From assembly GCA_949357655.1 (NCBI GenBank), contig CASHTG010000007.1, forward strand, positions 186,001 to 250,000: a stretch of DNA of 64,000 nt, written 5' to 3'. The notes under the pieces are model-generated. The model worked only from the letters and a program-made list of their open reading frames with translations, ran no database searches and had not been told where the DNA came from. The position numbers and the translations under genes are program-made. Below, in pieces: positions 24,901 to 35,902 of this stretch (position 1 is the stretch's first letter; each line of letters starts with the position of its first letter). The DNA comes from Parascedosporium putredinis. Its lineage: Eukaryota; Ascomycota; Sordariomycetes; Microascales; Microascaceae.

Positions 24901-27293
24901 TGTGATTATGGGGGATGGGCCTTGGGTCCACACCACTCGTATGGAGTCAAGAAAGTATCAATTGGCCTTTTTGGTGTCGTCGCAAGGGCATTGGAGACAG
25001 GTGGCTACGTCTAGATGGCTTATGATCCTTCGATCAAGATTTGAATGCCTTGATTGCTTCCGACACAAACTGTTGATGGGGTCAAAAGAGAAAGAGAGAG
25101 AGAGCAGAAGGAGAGGAACAATTCACGGGCAGGCGACCTCCCCGCACTTAAGTATAAACTCTCTTTTTTATCAGGGCAGCGAGGAAGCGGATAAGAAGCG
25201 CAGATCAGGTACATCCACAATGGCAATGTGATTGGGATCTCGGTGTGTAACGGGCCCAATTTCCTAGTCGGTTACGCCATTCCCAAGCCGGATAATCGGA
25301 ACGGGACACACTTCTTGTTTGCACTTTTTCTTTTTTTTGGCCAGGTCTTCTTGATCTGGATCTCGCATAGGGCTTTCCCGGGATTAAGGTTGGAGACGAC
25401 AGTGTTTTGGAGATCCCGGGGGAGGGGGAGGTGACATCATGGAGTTACGATGTGATGGGGTTTACATTCCCTAATACGGTTGGCCCGTCGGGATGCGAGA
25501 AGGCATGTGAGACGAGACAGGGCTAGCTGAAGATGGCGTACACGAGGACCGCGCGTCACTAGCCTCCAAATGAGCAGGGGCGTTCCGTTCGGGAAGAGGG
25601 AATGAGGATGGATATTTGAGCAGAAGGAAATGGGAATTGAGAGAGGAGAGCCGGCATGGCGCTGTAGCTGTTGCCCGGAGGGGGAGGCGAAGGGGTGTAG
25701 GATTCACACGGATCATTGCTCATTATCCGGGCTTGGTGGGGAAGGTAAAAGAGGGCATGATTAAGAACGATACTACGGCCACGTAGGAGTTTTGATTCTT
25801 GTCGTCGACGAAAATGGCACGAACTTTACGAGATAATGGGAGAGGCGTGTCGGTCATGATCGCAAGCTTCCCCAAAAACAGTCCCAAAAAATGGAAGGAT
25901 TTGGGGAGGGGCCAAGTTTGCCTGAGTGTGGGATGGTATGACGTCACGCAAAGGGTCGGGAAGCACTGCTTGCGGCTGCGAGGCAAGCCGCCCCCTCATT
26001 AAATCAATGGGGAAAAAAGCCCGGGCCTTGGGGGACTTTTCTTTGCTTCCCTGTTCCTTGGCGGCAGACGGAGCTGCCGAATTGATCGTCGATCGAAGGG
26101 CTACTGGGATTGGGGAGGAAGAGGGATTGGGTTCTTCCGATGATGTTTTGGTAGCTCTAGGGGTTGTGGATGTGGGCAAGGAGTGCTGAGCAGGGAAACG
26201 TGAGTAGGTGGGGTGATGAAGCTTAGTTGATTTCAAATTCGCTTCGATCTTTTGCAGATCAATTGATGGGAGGGACGCAATAATGGTGACGGGTCAAGGG
26301 GATGACGAGCTGTACAAGGCGTTCATATAGCTTTAAGCTTGGGTGCGGCTACCAGCAGATGAGAATGGTCGCACGATGTGGGGAGGGAGCGTAGCCTCTC
26401 GTGGAGCGCGGAATGCCGTTCGAGCACCGAGAGATTGGGGCATTTTCATTGTGCATGCTCTCCGTGGAGAACAAACGTGGTCGAGATTTGATTCCAAGCC
26501 TTTCGCGTAAACGCTGCTCACTAAGCTCCTTGTACGTACCCATTCAACACGTTCTTCTTTTCCCCAAAGAAAGGAAACCCTCAAGTAAAACACGAATAGG
26601 TCAAACGGACAAGATGGTTTGTGTGATGACTAAGAAATAAGGACCGGCCACGAGAGCCACGACATGTTGATTTCGGTGTGTGTCAGAGACTACTCGAGGT
26701 TCGTGGCTTCATTGACCCATTGTTGCCAGTGGCGGAACAGTGCCCCGGCGGCCGGCCGGTGAAGGTGGGCGGTGGGCGGTGTTCTGCTCAACCACAACCC
26801 TCCGCCAAGACAGCGCTCAGGGAAGCTCGAATGGCGCAGGAGTTGGTACTGATACGGTGCGAAATACAAGTAATCACAGGCCTATCTCATTGTATCTATG
26901 GGGAGTGGTGGGGTGTTCACGTAAAATCCGCACTGGGCAGGTACCCTTGTCAGTGGCGGACCCCTTCCCTTGCACGCTGCCCCTCAAATTCCCATCAAGC
27001 CCCCACCTCCCAACTCATCCGACGAACCCCCCTTCAACCCTCCGAGTTCGCTCAACTGAAAAGCCCATCGCCCCATCCATTGAGGCTCCCAGCTTTCCCC
27101 GAAACCCTAGTTCCTGCAAGTTGGCCTGAGGACCCTTATCAATTTCTCCTTAGACCTGCTCCCTGCCACTCCTCTCCCCCGTAACTTCCAGAGCTCCCGG
27201 TCTTGACGCCGATCTACCCAAGCCTACCTTCAAGGAGACCAGAAAAGCAAAGTTCCCCTTAGAACAACTCGATATCATCCAAACACCTCAAAA
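24901..27293. other. Intergenic between divergent phospholipase D and HET-C2 genes
   Basis: No gene supported. A minus-strand frame at 26236-25826 (MKSTKLHHPTYSRF...) has some coding look but no conserved features. The last ~250 bp before 27294 are C-rich and pyrimidine-biased, as expected for a HET-C2 leader. Confidence 0.45.
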
Positions 27294-28192
27294 ATGGCGA
27301 CAGTTCAGGCTATCCCCCCGGCAAGACCCTCATCGACGTTCTGAAGAGGTCCTTCACCAATGTCCCCGTCGATGCCGCCAACGGCAACGCCGTCTCGACC
27401 TCGGAGTTTCTCGAGGCCGCTGAGGCCTTGACCTACATGTTTGGTGCGTAATCTCCCCTCGCCAGGAAATCCGGGACCATTCCACGGAAAGGAGCTGCAG
27501 TGTCTAACGTACACCGTCCTCTACTAGATGTCCTCGGCTCCCTTGCCTTCTCGCCTGTGAAGAAGGACATGCTCTTCAACGTCCAGGTTCGCCCTCCTCC
27601 CCGCCGGCCCCACGTTTTCCGCCGGCAAAGGCCTAACATATAGCCATTGGCGATTCGTCTTTATAGAAGATTCGTGAGCGCCAGCTCGCTGCCCCCGCCG
27701 AGTCGGAGAACATTCAGGACCTCTGCCGCAATGAGCTCAAGACCAAGAAGCACTCGGCCACCGAGGCCCTCCTCTGGTTGGTCCGGTAAGACATCTTCTG
27801 CCTTTCCCTTCCCCTTTCAATTGGGCGAACGAGCTCCAGTCGGCGTTCATCCACCCCCCACCTTGTGACCTCGACTGACCAGCCTGTATCATAATAGAGG
27901 TCTCGATTTCACCTGCCGTGCTCTCCTCGTCAACCTCAAGGATCCCAAGCAAGAACTCGCCGACTCCTTCCGCGCGTCCTACACCGAGACTCTTAAGCCC
28001 TTCCACTCCTTCCTCGTCAAGCCCATCTTCTCTGCCGCCATGAGCGCGTGCCCTTACCGCAAGGACTTCTACGTCAAGATGGGCGATGACCAGGCCAAGG
28101 TCGAGGAGGACCTCAAGGCCTACCTCGATGCCCTCGAGAAGATTGTTGCCATCCTTCAGGCTTTCTTGGCTTCCAAGGAGGCTAAGTGGTAA
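27294..28192 (+). CDS. het-c2: HET-C2-type glycolipid transfer protein
   Basis: Cytosolic GLTP-fold protein that moves glycosphingolipids between membranes. The Podospora anserina orthologue HET-C2 controls heterokaryon incompatibility through HET-D/HET-E. Four exons: 27294-27443, 27528-27586, 27667-27785 and 27898-28192. Reads VLKRSFTNVPVDAANGNAVSTSEFLEA, then FDVLGSLAFSPVKKDM, DLCRNELKTKKHSATEALLWLVRGLDF and CPYRKDFYVKMGDDQ, ending LASKEAKW. The glycolipid headgroup site is complete: Asp, Asn and Lys in DLCRNELK, Trp in LLWLVRG and His in PFHSFLV. About 207 aa, the family length. The start codon MATVQAIP is separated from GKTLIDVLKRS by a frame break in the six-C run 27314-27319. An alternative is a start further downstream, but no Met is available. 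The donor of intron 2 (GTTCGC) is non-standard. Confidence 0.93.
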
Positions 28193-28775
28193 AGGTTGCG
28201 CCAACCGCTGGTAAAAGAGAACCTAGGATGTGCTGAGCGCCGGGCTCTCCGGCGGCTGCCTTCCAGAAATGGCAAGAGACAGCCAGGAGGCCTATGCCTA
28301 GGAATGAAAGCCATGATCAATCTTGGAAAACAGTTGCAATTTTTCATACCTCTGTTAGCTATGACTGAAACGATTTAGTTCTTTTCTACTCTTTTTCGGA
28401 GAAGCGTCCACGCTTACAACGGGTGATGTCTTTTGTTAACCAAAATCACGTCTAGCCCCTGTCTACCCGCAACTACTGCATAGATGTGATACCTCATTAC
28501 TAGTGCATCTATTAACTTAGGAAAAGGGACTTGCATCTCGCGTCCATCAATGAGTGGCTGGCATTAAAATTCACAGTCAAACAGAAAGCTCAGAGACCTC
28601 TCGCTAGCTTACAGAGCTTCGAAATTATGATGTGCCGCCACCTTTTACTCTCACCAGTTCAGATGCATACAAATTTTAACACTCCCCAACCCCTTGAAAC
28701 CTCTGATCTCAGTTCAAAGATTGATCCAACGCCGTTGATGTGGCACAGCTGGTAAGCTGGCGGCTAACCAAGTCA
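28193..28775. other. Intergenic, tail-to-tail between HET-C2 and small hypothetical gene
   Basis: AT-richer sequence; nothing coding seen. Expected 3' UTRs. Confidence 0.5.
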
Positions 28776-29104
28776 TCAAGGATTTGGCGGAAGGAAGCCC
28801 ACTTGTTGTAGAAATTCTTCGTTCGAAACTTCTTCGCCTGGGGGATGTCCACTGGTCGCTTCAGGCATAATGGTGTCGGCGACTTCTTCTGGGATGATGA
28901 ACGAGTCGGGCATCGCGAAGCCCCCTTGGGCTTCCGGATATCCTCCCGGGCCAGAATCCACACCGAGCTGGATTGTAACAACGACGCCGCCGATTGTCAT
29001 GCTACCCCCGTTAGTCACTCGAATACATCTGTCATTGGTCCTCCCTGGCGTTTCACCTACCTAATGGTGATGGTTTTGGGATGGAAAGTAGTTTGTTGAG
29101 ACAT
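28776..29104 (-). CDS. Small two-exon hypothetical protein
   Basis: Exon 1 (29104-29061) encodes MSQQTTFHPKTITI. A 59-nt intron 29060-29002 has a clean GTAGGT donor, a CTAAC branch and a GTAG acceptor. Exon 2 (29001-28776) continues SMTIGGVVVTIQLG and ends FLQQVGFLPPNP. The product is about 89 aa, acidic, Gly/Pro-rich, with no signal peptide or membrane segment. The splice signals are better than chance and the exon junction keeps frame, which is why I call it despite its size. I do not recognise the family. It is convergent with HET-C2. Confidence 0.5.
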
Positions 29105-29493
29105 GTTTGTGGCCTAATAAGCTCCGCGTATTTCGGGTCCGTCTTTGTGTGGTAGTTTTGTTTGGTGCTGCTCGGCAGACGTTGTGAACTTGGTTTCCGG
29201 GGCGCAGGGCACCCAGTCTCTTATATCCTTATCGCCGTCCTTGAGATTAAATGGTTCGTTCCATGAAACCTCTGGTTTGTAGAAGCAGCGTCACTTCCCT
29301 CGAGGTTAAGCGTTGAACTCGGACAGCGCACATGCATGTTGTCGTGCGTTGGAGGCAGGGCACATCAACAGTTGCATGGGCAATACCCAATGAAGTTGCA
29401 CTTTTCCGACGAAGTTGATCCCCTACTTTGAAAACAGGATTGGCCAAGGTCCCTGCGAACTCAGTCTCTGCAACAGCTCTCATCAGCGATTGA
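29105..29493. other. Intergenic upstream of the small hypothetical gene
   Basis: No gene seen. Probably the promoter of the minus-strand gene at 29104. Confidence 0.4.
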
Positions 29494-29946
29494 GAGGTCA
29501 TCAAAACCGTCCAATGAGACTGCTTTGCGAATTTTGTCCCTGCAGCAGGTTCACTGGCACAATAGTGAGCGTGCGAGCGCCATTTCCCGAGACGGGCCCA
29601 ACCCAAGTCTCTGATGATCTCGTCTCCGAGCCTGCATATCCGACAACGAGGTCATGGGCGCCAGCCAACCAGACCGCACGCCAAGTGCGAGTCGCTGTTA
29701 AAGCCTCAATGCAACTTTCAGCAGCCTCATTTTCTCATCTCTGCAGGTTTGGGTCCTCATGGGAGGTCATGGGAACCAACCAATGAGAAGACGGAACATA
29801 TCGCAATGTGACCGGTTGCAGCCCGGGATGCGTCGATGGAGGGCGGGGATGGAGGGCGGGCAAAGCAGGCGTCCCTCCTCTTCACCCAGAGACCTTTTGG
29901 GAGCTTTGATCAGTGGCCGAGAGGTCATGACCGCCAGCCAATGACA
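29494..29946. repeat. Four dispersed copies of a GAGGTCATn-CCAATGA motif
   Basis: Starts near 29494, 29648, 29763 and 29921. Each is about 26 nt: GAGGTCAT, a variable 6-8 nt, then CCAACCAATGAGA or a close variant. Spacings are about 154, 115 and 158 bp. Flanks share short words as well (gatcag upstream, ctgcag nearby), so this may be a degenerate repeat of about 150 bp. It lies just upstream of the gene remnant at 30161. Three copies keep a CCAAT core. Confidence 0.55.
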
Positions 29947-30160
29947 TAGTACGCCCAGAGTGATCCTTCTGCCGCAGATTCCCATCACATTGAGAGGGTT
30001 GGTTTTCCTCCAGGAGTTCCTTAAAAGGAGGGCCTGTCTGCGCAACGAAGCAACGGTCCAAGCCCGGAATATCGGTAACACGGCCTTTCATTCTTCACTC
30101 GATTTTGTCTTTGAAGATCTACGTTGGAGCCATCACCTTTTTTGATTTTTATTAGAAGAT

Positions 30161-31027
30161 ATGACGACGATAGAATCCCCACCTTCCATCAGCCTCACTA
30201 TTCCTTCGAGCGCGGCGAAGGAATGGTATGCAGCCTCGCCGCAAAGGGCCCCCGGCCAAACTAGCTTGCCCGTACAGAGTCAAAGATCGAAAAATACAAC
30301 ATACGCGACTACCCTGAGTGCGCAGCGAGCGGTTTCATCAAGGTCCACCAACTTAGGTAGACAGCACCATTTCTCCAGCGACAGGCATCAGAAACTAACA
30401 TCCGTTTGAACTGTTGGCAGGGACCACATCCTAGCCCGTCACTCCGCCGATTATCACTCCGCCGACTATCACCTATCCCATGGGCCTGACAACGAGAAAT
30501 ATCACGATCATGAAGAAAGCAGTTTTTCAGTCCCCAAAAACAATAAATATTCCAGCCCCCGCTACCACCCCAAAGTTCCCAAAGACCCTATCCTTGACGC
30601 CCCTTCAGCCCTCTCTAAGAAAACACCCTAAATTCACTCGCTTCCAAACCAACAGATAGCTTAGAGGCGGTTATCAACAGAATCATACGAAAGAAGAGGA
30701 AAAGGGCTTTACCAATATCCCACTTTTGGGCAAACCTATGGGGTATTCTATTCCCAGAAAGCGAAATCTTGCCTCGGGATAGGGAGAGACGTAGGTTATC
30801 GGTCTTTACTCATTGCCCTGGAAAGCTTTGTCTCTGGAGAGCTAATGCCGTCCCTAGGCTTCATTCCGCCGAAGGAACATTTTGAATTCGTGGAAGAGCA
30901 GCAAGAGCTCCTGGCAATAGCTGCGGTGTGTGCGGAACCAACTCCTCCCCCAGGGGTACCCGAATTCCTCAAGGACATCTTGAATCAGTTTATCAAAAAT
31001 CTGCTACCCTCCTCGAGGCGAAGTTGA
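30161..31027 (+). pseudogene. Eroded fungal gene fragment with LFP-type motif
   Basis: Coding-like pieces in different frames. A start MTTIESPPSISLTIPSSAAKEWYA at 30161 is followed by a possible intron (30358-30419) and a His/Tyr-rich stretch (HSADYHSADYHLSHG). Then about 30652-30775 reads SHFWANLWGILFPESEILP. After a further shift, 30785-31027 reads ESFVSGELMPSLGFIPPKEHF and ends in a stop. The W..LW..LFP..E.LP signature is typical of large families of fungal proteins with degenerate C2H2 fingers, where it follows the fingers. No finger Cys/His pairs were found upstream, so this is probably a remnant or a misassembled paralogue of the gene that follows. It could also be the 5' part of that gene. 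Confidence 0.4.
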
Positions 31028-31100
31028 GCCATACTTGGCCTACTAGCGGCAGCGCCACCCCTTCGATGCAACGAAAGGACCTTGTGAAACAACGAACTCG

Positions 31101-32748
31101 TTGGAGGTGCCCTATCACCTATTTCTTCACAATTCCCTGTCAACATCCGGCCATCTCAACAAGACAAACTCTAGGTTATTCCCAAACATAAAGACCCAAG
31201 TCGAATCGCCACCGCGTCTGTGTCTCAAAGTTAGTAGTGACGGGAGTGACAACGGCCATAGCGCTAGGGACAGAGCCATGGAAAAGGATGAGTTTTCTAG
31301 ACATCATGACAGGCACATCTGCGACTCCAACCCACGGGAAATATACGACGAGTCTCTCAGCGGAGAGCCTTTCAGGGACAATACTAACTCGCCGGCACTA
31401 CAAGTCCTTAAATACAGCTGCCGCACCCTGTTCAACGTGGACCTGGACGCAACCGACGAATTAGAGCAGTTCGAACAAGATAATTTAGTCGAGATTGTCG
31501 AGGATTTCGTAGAACAACTCAAGAATACCTTCGATGCAACGACGAGCTGGACGAATCAGCAGACGTCATCATCTACACAACAACGGAGTGAGACTCGATC
31601 TGGGTCAGGCCAACAGGGTGCAGGAAATGGAGGAGACGAGGGTCACTACCAAAATGGGAGGGGGACGGATTTGATAAACGGAAATATCCGGGGGCATCAA
31701 AATCAACACCAATCAACTCAGGGACCCCGTCCTCATACCGGTTTCCTTGTCCCCTTCGAATGGTATCCCCCTTCACCTTTAACGTCAGAGATTCGTATTC
31801 TTGCTCTATGACATTCTTCACTAGCCCAAAGGCTCTCAGGTTCGGCACTTCCGAAACCCTGCACGACTTTTCTCCTTTATTCTATAGAATTCGTCTAACG
31901 GCCTAAACTTGTATATGAGCAGGGAGCACCTACGCGACCACCACAAGCGTGTGGATGGAGCACTGTTCGTTTGTGTCCGATGTTTCCAAGGCTTCCGCGA
32001 CAAGCCCAGTCACGACCAACACGCCCGGGAGGATCCCCTTTGTATAATAGAGGATTGGAAAGCGCACCACAAGCTTGGCTTAGAGGGCTCGCTGTTACCA
32101 CGCCCCAGCGGTTCTCCTGAGGAGCAATGGCGGGAAATCTGTTGTTCCGTCCTGAGGTCCGCTGACGCTAATGTATCACCAGGTGAGTAGGAAGGGGTGG
32201 CTTTGTCTTTCTGTTTGATTTTCTTTTGCGAGATTTGCAGAAAACTGATGCCCAAGCGCCCCGTCCGTTTATAAGATTACGCAGCTGTCATCGAACACTT
32301 CGAGCTGTCTCAAGAGCTTTACAGGGGCATTCCGGACCTCATCTCGTCTATCCTCGGCACTGAAACATACATGTATACATCGCATGACATAGGAAAGTTC
32401 TTGGAATGGAGAGAAGAAAAGTTCCAACTCGGGCAACAAGAAGGGTCCCCAGAAGAATCCGATCTTCCCTCTTCCGAGCTAGCGAATGGGCAGGTTTTGC
32501 GCGTGTTTAGCATTATCCGAGAACATTACAACAAGGTCTTCGCTGGTCTCGAAGAAAGTAGGAAAGCTATGCCCTACGAGAACAATCAGAGCAGAGACCG
32601 GGGAGGTGTGAAGTCCCGGCGACCCGGTGGTGCCGTCGAACGAGGCATCCCAACACCCATGTCTGACCAGAGCCCATCTGCTTTAACACCTGGGATGTCG
32701 AGCGATGGCAATGGAGAGTATCACCACCGGAGCAAAGGCCAAAGCTAG
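31101..32748 (+). CDS. Fungal C2H2-type zinc-finger protein, frame-broken
   Basis: N-terminal disordered region (31101-31740) includes SRTLFNVDL-like acidic helices (LEQFEQDNLVEIVEDFVEQLK) and Gln/Ser/Gly-rich sequence. A frame change near 31750 leads to RFPCPLRM...FNVRDSYSCSMTFF, the degenerate first finger. After an apparent intron (about 31833-31886, phase uncertain) comes MSREHLRDHHKR...FVCVRCFQGFRDKPSHDQHAR, a C2H2-like finger. Then SGSPEEQWREICCSVL, the family's W..I motif, and after intron 32182-32274 (GTGAGT donor, ATAAG acceptor) DYAAVIEHFELSQELYRGIPDLI. The stop is at 32748. Molecular role unknown; such proteins are often considered nuclear. The start is uncertain. Indels could be sequence errors as in neighbouring genes, or real decay. 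Confidence 0.55.
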
Positions 32749-34086
32749 CGCCAAGGCCAACCGAGGGCCCCGTCACCGAGAACCTAGCGCAGCGTCGGGC
32801 CATTCGGAACGTCCCCGCTGATGAACCCATGAGAAACGAACCCTCTCCCCAATTCCTCGAGACCCCATTTTCTACGGTTGTTCAGGATTGGAGTGAACGA
32901 GGCTTGGTTGGAAGTCTGCCTCAAGATGAAGAATGGACCCTACCCAATCCTGAACCGATACATCGGGGCTTTTTATTGGGAGCAGAAACAAGACCCGACG
33001 GCGATACACCACGGTATATACAGTGTGACGTCGCATTGGCCCATTTTAATACAGATCCTTGGTTCACTCATGATACGGAAACTGGGCCCCCTCTTACTTG
33101 GCCCACTCGCAATACAAATATTTGGTCCCCTGACAGAGGGGATCATCGATTTTAAGATGTTTCTTACTCTTAGATTAGAGCCGTAAGTGACTGAAGATGG
33201 GGGAGGGAGCTTAGTCTAAAATATTTCATACATAGCTAAAATTTACAAGGCAGACCTTTAGGTTATGCCTCGTCCTTATCTGCCCACTGCTGCCATGCCG
33301 ACATAGGTGCGTGTGTCTGCCAACGTTGGCGACTTTTCTCAAACCACACGGGGAGGTTCTTTCCCCTTCCCCTACCAGGTTGGCCCTCTGCTTCTTTCAA
33401 GGCATGGCGATTCAAGGATGCGAGCCACCAAGTCATTTACCCCTCCCCGGCGCCTCGCTTCAGTGGCTACAACTACCACATGTAATGCGCCGGCTCCGTT
33501 GCTGCCATTGCGCCACTGCAGATCCTCAATGGTCAATTAGATGTTGGTGATGAGGAAAAAGTACGAGTAGTGGAAGGGGGAATGCAGTGACGGAGCGGGT
33601 TCGCTCGATTCGGCCTATCCCGCCCGCCCCCTCTCTCCTGCTGTGCGACCCCCAAGCCCCCATACTTCATGATCGAGAGAGAGCCTTGCGCGAGAGCGTC
33701 TTGAACCTTAAATCTCTTCCAGACAGCGATTCTGCATTGATGCCCGACTCAAGATAGCCTCGCATGTCTTGGTTTATCTTGCTTGATTGAGGCCCGCCTT
33801 GCGCGCTAGGCAGTCTTACAAACAGGTAAACTGTGAGTGTGTATGTTGACTGTGTGGGAAGCTCGACGCTACTCATCTGCGCGCGGCTCGAAACATGATG
33901 CGATAGCCTTAGAGGTTTTCTACCTTCTTTCCTTTTCTCATTTCTTCTTTAGTCCCATCTTCTTAATACCAAGTATATAGACGTAGGCTTGAGGCCTCAA
34001 GGAGTCTCCATAGCATTCAATCAAGCCAGTCCTCACCACTTTTACGCGAGTCCCTCAATTCCCCGCCCCCAAGTGCTTGTAAAAAG
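32749..34086. other. Intergenic, possible further remnant at 32829-33155
   Basis: A plus-strand frame at 32829-33155 (MRNEPSPQFLETPFSTVVQDWSE...) has coding-like composition but no domain. It may be a downstream exon or relic of the C2H2-type gene. 33160-34086 shows nothing beyond a likely promoter, with a TATA-like tatata near 33975, about 110 bp before the next start. Confidence 0.35.
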
Positions 34087-35902
34087 ATGGCAGAGGCAGT
34101 AGCATCCATCCTCACCATCATCGCCCTCGCCAAGCCCGTGTCCATCCTGTCCAAGACCATCTATGAAATAGCCCGCGGATCAAAAATCGTCAGGGCGGAT
34201 ATGCGATCCGCGCGACGGCAGCTGAACCTCTTTGTCAACCTAGTCAGGCATGCCGCCAAGAGCCTTCAGAGGTACATTGAGGACGGCTCCGCGCCGGCAT
34301 CGGCGCGCTGGCTGGCGCAGTACCACGTGCTCGGGGACCTGGCGTCGGAGACCAAGCATCTGGAGCAAGGCGTGTACCGGCAGCGCGAGAAGATGCAGCG
34401 GCTGCGGAGCTGGACGTGGGACTTTTGGCGGAGCCTACGGTGGATCCTAATGCAGCCGGAATTCGTCAAGTTGCAGCGAAACTTACAGATGTTTACGGCG
34501 CTGCTGAGCTTGGCGTTGACTACTTGTATGTTTGAGGAAGCTACAGCACGTAAGTCGGTCGCTCCGAATCCCGACAACGACCAGCGCATGTAAGTATAAC
34601 CTTGGGGTTGGAAACCCCTATCCCCTCTCCCCGTTGCCTCCCCTCCCTTCCTTCGGGTCCCACCCCCGAAACTCTCAACCGATTACTCCCGATTGCCCCC
34701 GGGCCCCGGGGATCGGGCTAGCTCAAAGGGGACTACGGCTTGCTAACAGGATAAAACTTCTGTTCTTTGCGTCCTAGTGCGGAGCTCACGCAAAAAGTGG
34801 AGGGATGTCTAACCGAGATACGGGGTCTAAGGCAAGAGATGAGGGTGCCGCAGACACCGCCGACCTCGCAGGGCTCGCCCTGGTCCTCGGGGAGTGGGGG
34901 CCCGGGGACGTTCAGCGGGCGGTGTGCCACCTCGCGACGAGCATGGTGGAGACAGGGGCGGTGCCGACGACGCATCCGAAGACGTTTATCTTCCGAGCGC
35001 GCCCGAGGGTGCGGCGCTCGAGCAATACCGCGTCCGAGGCCGGCTCTGTTCCGGGAAGAGCAGGCGACCCGGGGCCGTCGCGAGCAAGAACTAGTAGTCT
35101 AAGCCCGTCACCCGCAGCAGAAAGTACTACGAATCCATCCCCGGGAAGAACAAGCAGTCCCGGCCTGTCGCCAGCAGCAAAGAGTAATACGAAACTATCG
35201 CCGGGAAGAGCAGGTAATCCAAGCCCGCCGCCAGGAGAAGCAAGTGATTCGAGGCCGTCACCGGCAACCGAAAACAGTCTGAAGCCGTCACGAGGGGAAA
35301 CACGCCAAAGGCCGCCACCAGCGGAGACGGGCCGGGCCGCCAGCCTTTCTCCATCGCCACCGGGGCCGCCATCGCCACCAACACCGCACACCGTTCGAGG
35401 GGAACCGACGGAGGACGGCGTGCTTACGGAGGTGAGCATCTCCTGCAGGAACCGCGAGTACGTGACGTGGGCTCTCATCCACGAGGGCTTCCCCGAGTCC
35501 TTTATCCGGCTCAAACAAGCCCAATCCTTTCGTCTCCCCATCTTGTATTACGGCAGGGGACCTAGGGAGGCTCCGCTCCCCAGTGGCCAGATGATTACCT
35601 ACGTCGGGGAGGCGGATTTTCATTGGGTAGGCGAGAAGAGTGTTCAGTTCGAGCATCGCTCCGAATTCGTGTGTTTCATCGTCGATGACGAGGGCCTAGA
35701 CGCCCCCTCGTGTTGGGCAGGCCGCGCCAGTTATCAAGGCTTCAGGGCACGCCCACGTCTAAAGAGGGAAGCAAGCGCGAGGCGACGAAGACTTCCCCTC
35801 CTCGCACCCACGCCCTCCACGAGGGCGAAAACGCCGGCGCAACGGCTTCGAAGGGAGAGGGGAAGGGAAGCTGAAGGGGGGAATAGGTGGAACTGGAAAT
35901 AG
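34087..35902 (+). CDS. Protein with HeLo/STAND-like N-terminal domain
   Basis: Exon 1 (34087-34589) starts MAEAVASILTIIALAKPVSILSKTIYEIAR and continues as an all-helical ~165-residue domain. This resembles the fungal N-terminal domain placed before STAND modules (Helo_like_N / PF17111 type). Intron 34590-34777. Exon 2 (34778-35902) continues ELTQKVEGCLTEIRGLRQEM, then changes frame in the G-rich stretch 34885-34925 (fits one missing base). It enters a Pro/Ser-rich repeat region and finally a compact domain (EVSISCRNREYVTWALIHEGFPESFIRL... MITYVGEADFHWVG... FVCFIVDD) near the C-terminus. About 540 aa. No NACHT or NB-ARC motor is present. Function unknown. By analogy to HeLo proteins it could be a membrane-acting or signalling protein in non-self recognition, which is inference only. 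The C-terminal domain is not identified. Confidence 0.65.
35070..35310 (+). repeat. In-gene degenerate ~60-bp tandem repeat (Pro/Ser/Gly-rich)
   Basis: About four units of ~20 residues with pattern xSPGRxxxPSPxPAxxSxx (for example PSPGRTSSPGLSPAAKSNTK and LSPGRAGNPSPPPGEASDSR). It links the N-terminal helical domain to the C-terminal domain of the gene at 34087. Confidence 0.65.

Noticed and set aside
25826..26236. Minus-strand frame MKSTKLHHPTYSRF..., about 100 coding-like residues
   Set aside because: No conserved motif, no convincing splice continuation and overlapping frames of similar quality.
34805..35902. Separate gene starting at ATG 34805
   Set aside because: The acceptor at 34777 joins exon 1 in phase, and upstream sequence (ELTQKVEGCL) is coding-like, so it is treated as exon 2 of the 34087 gene with a one-base break.
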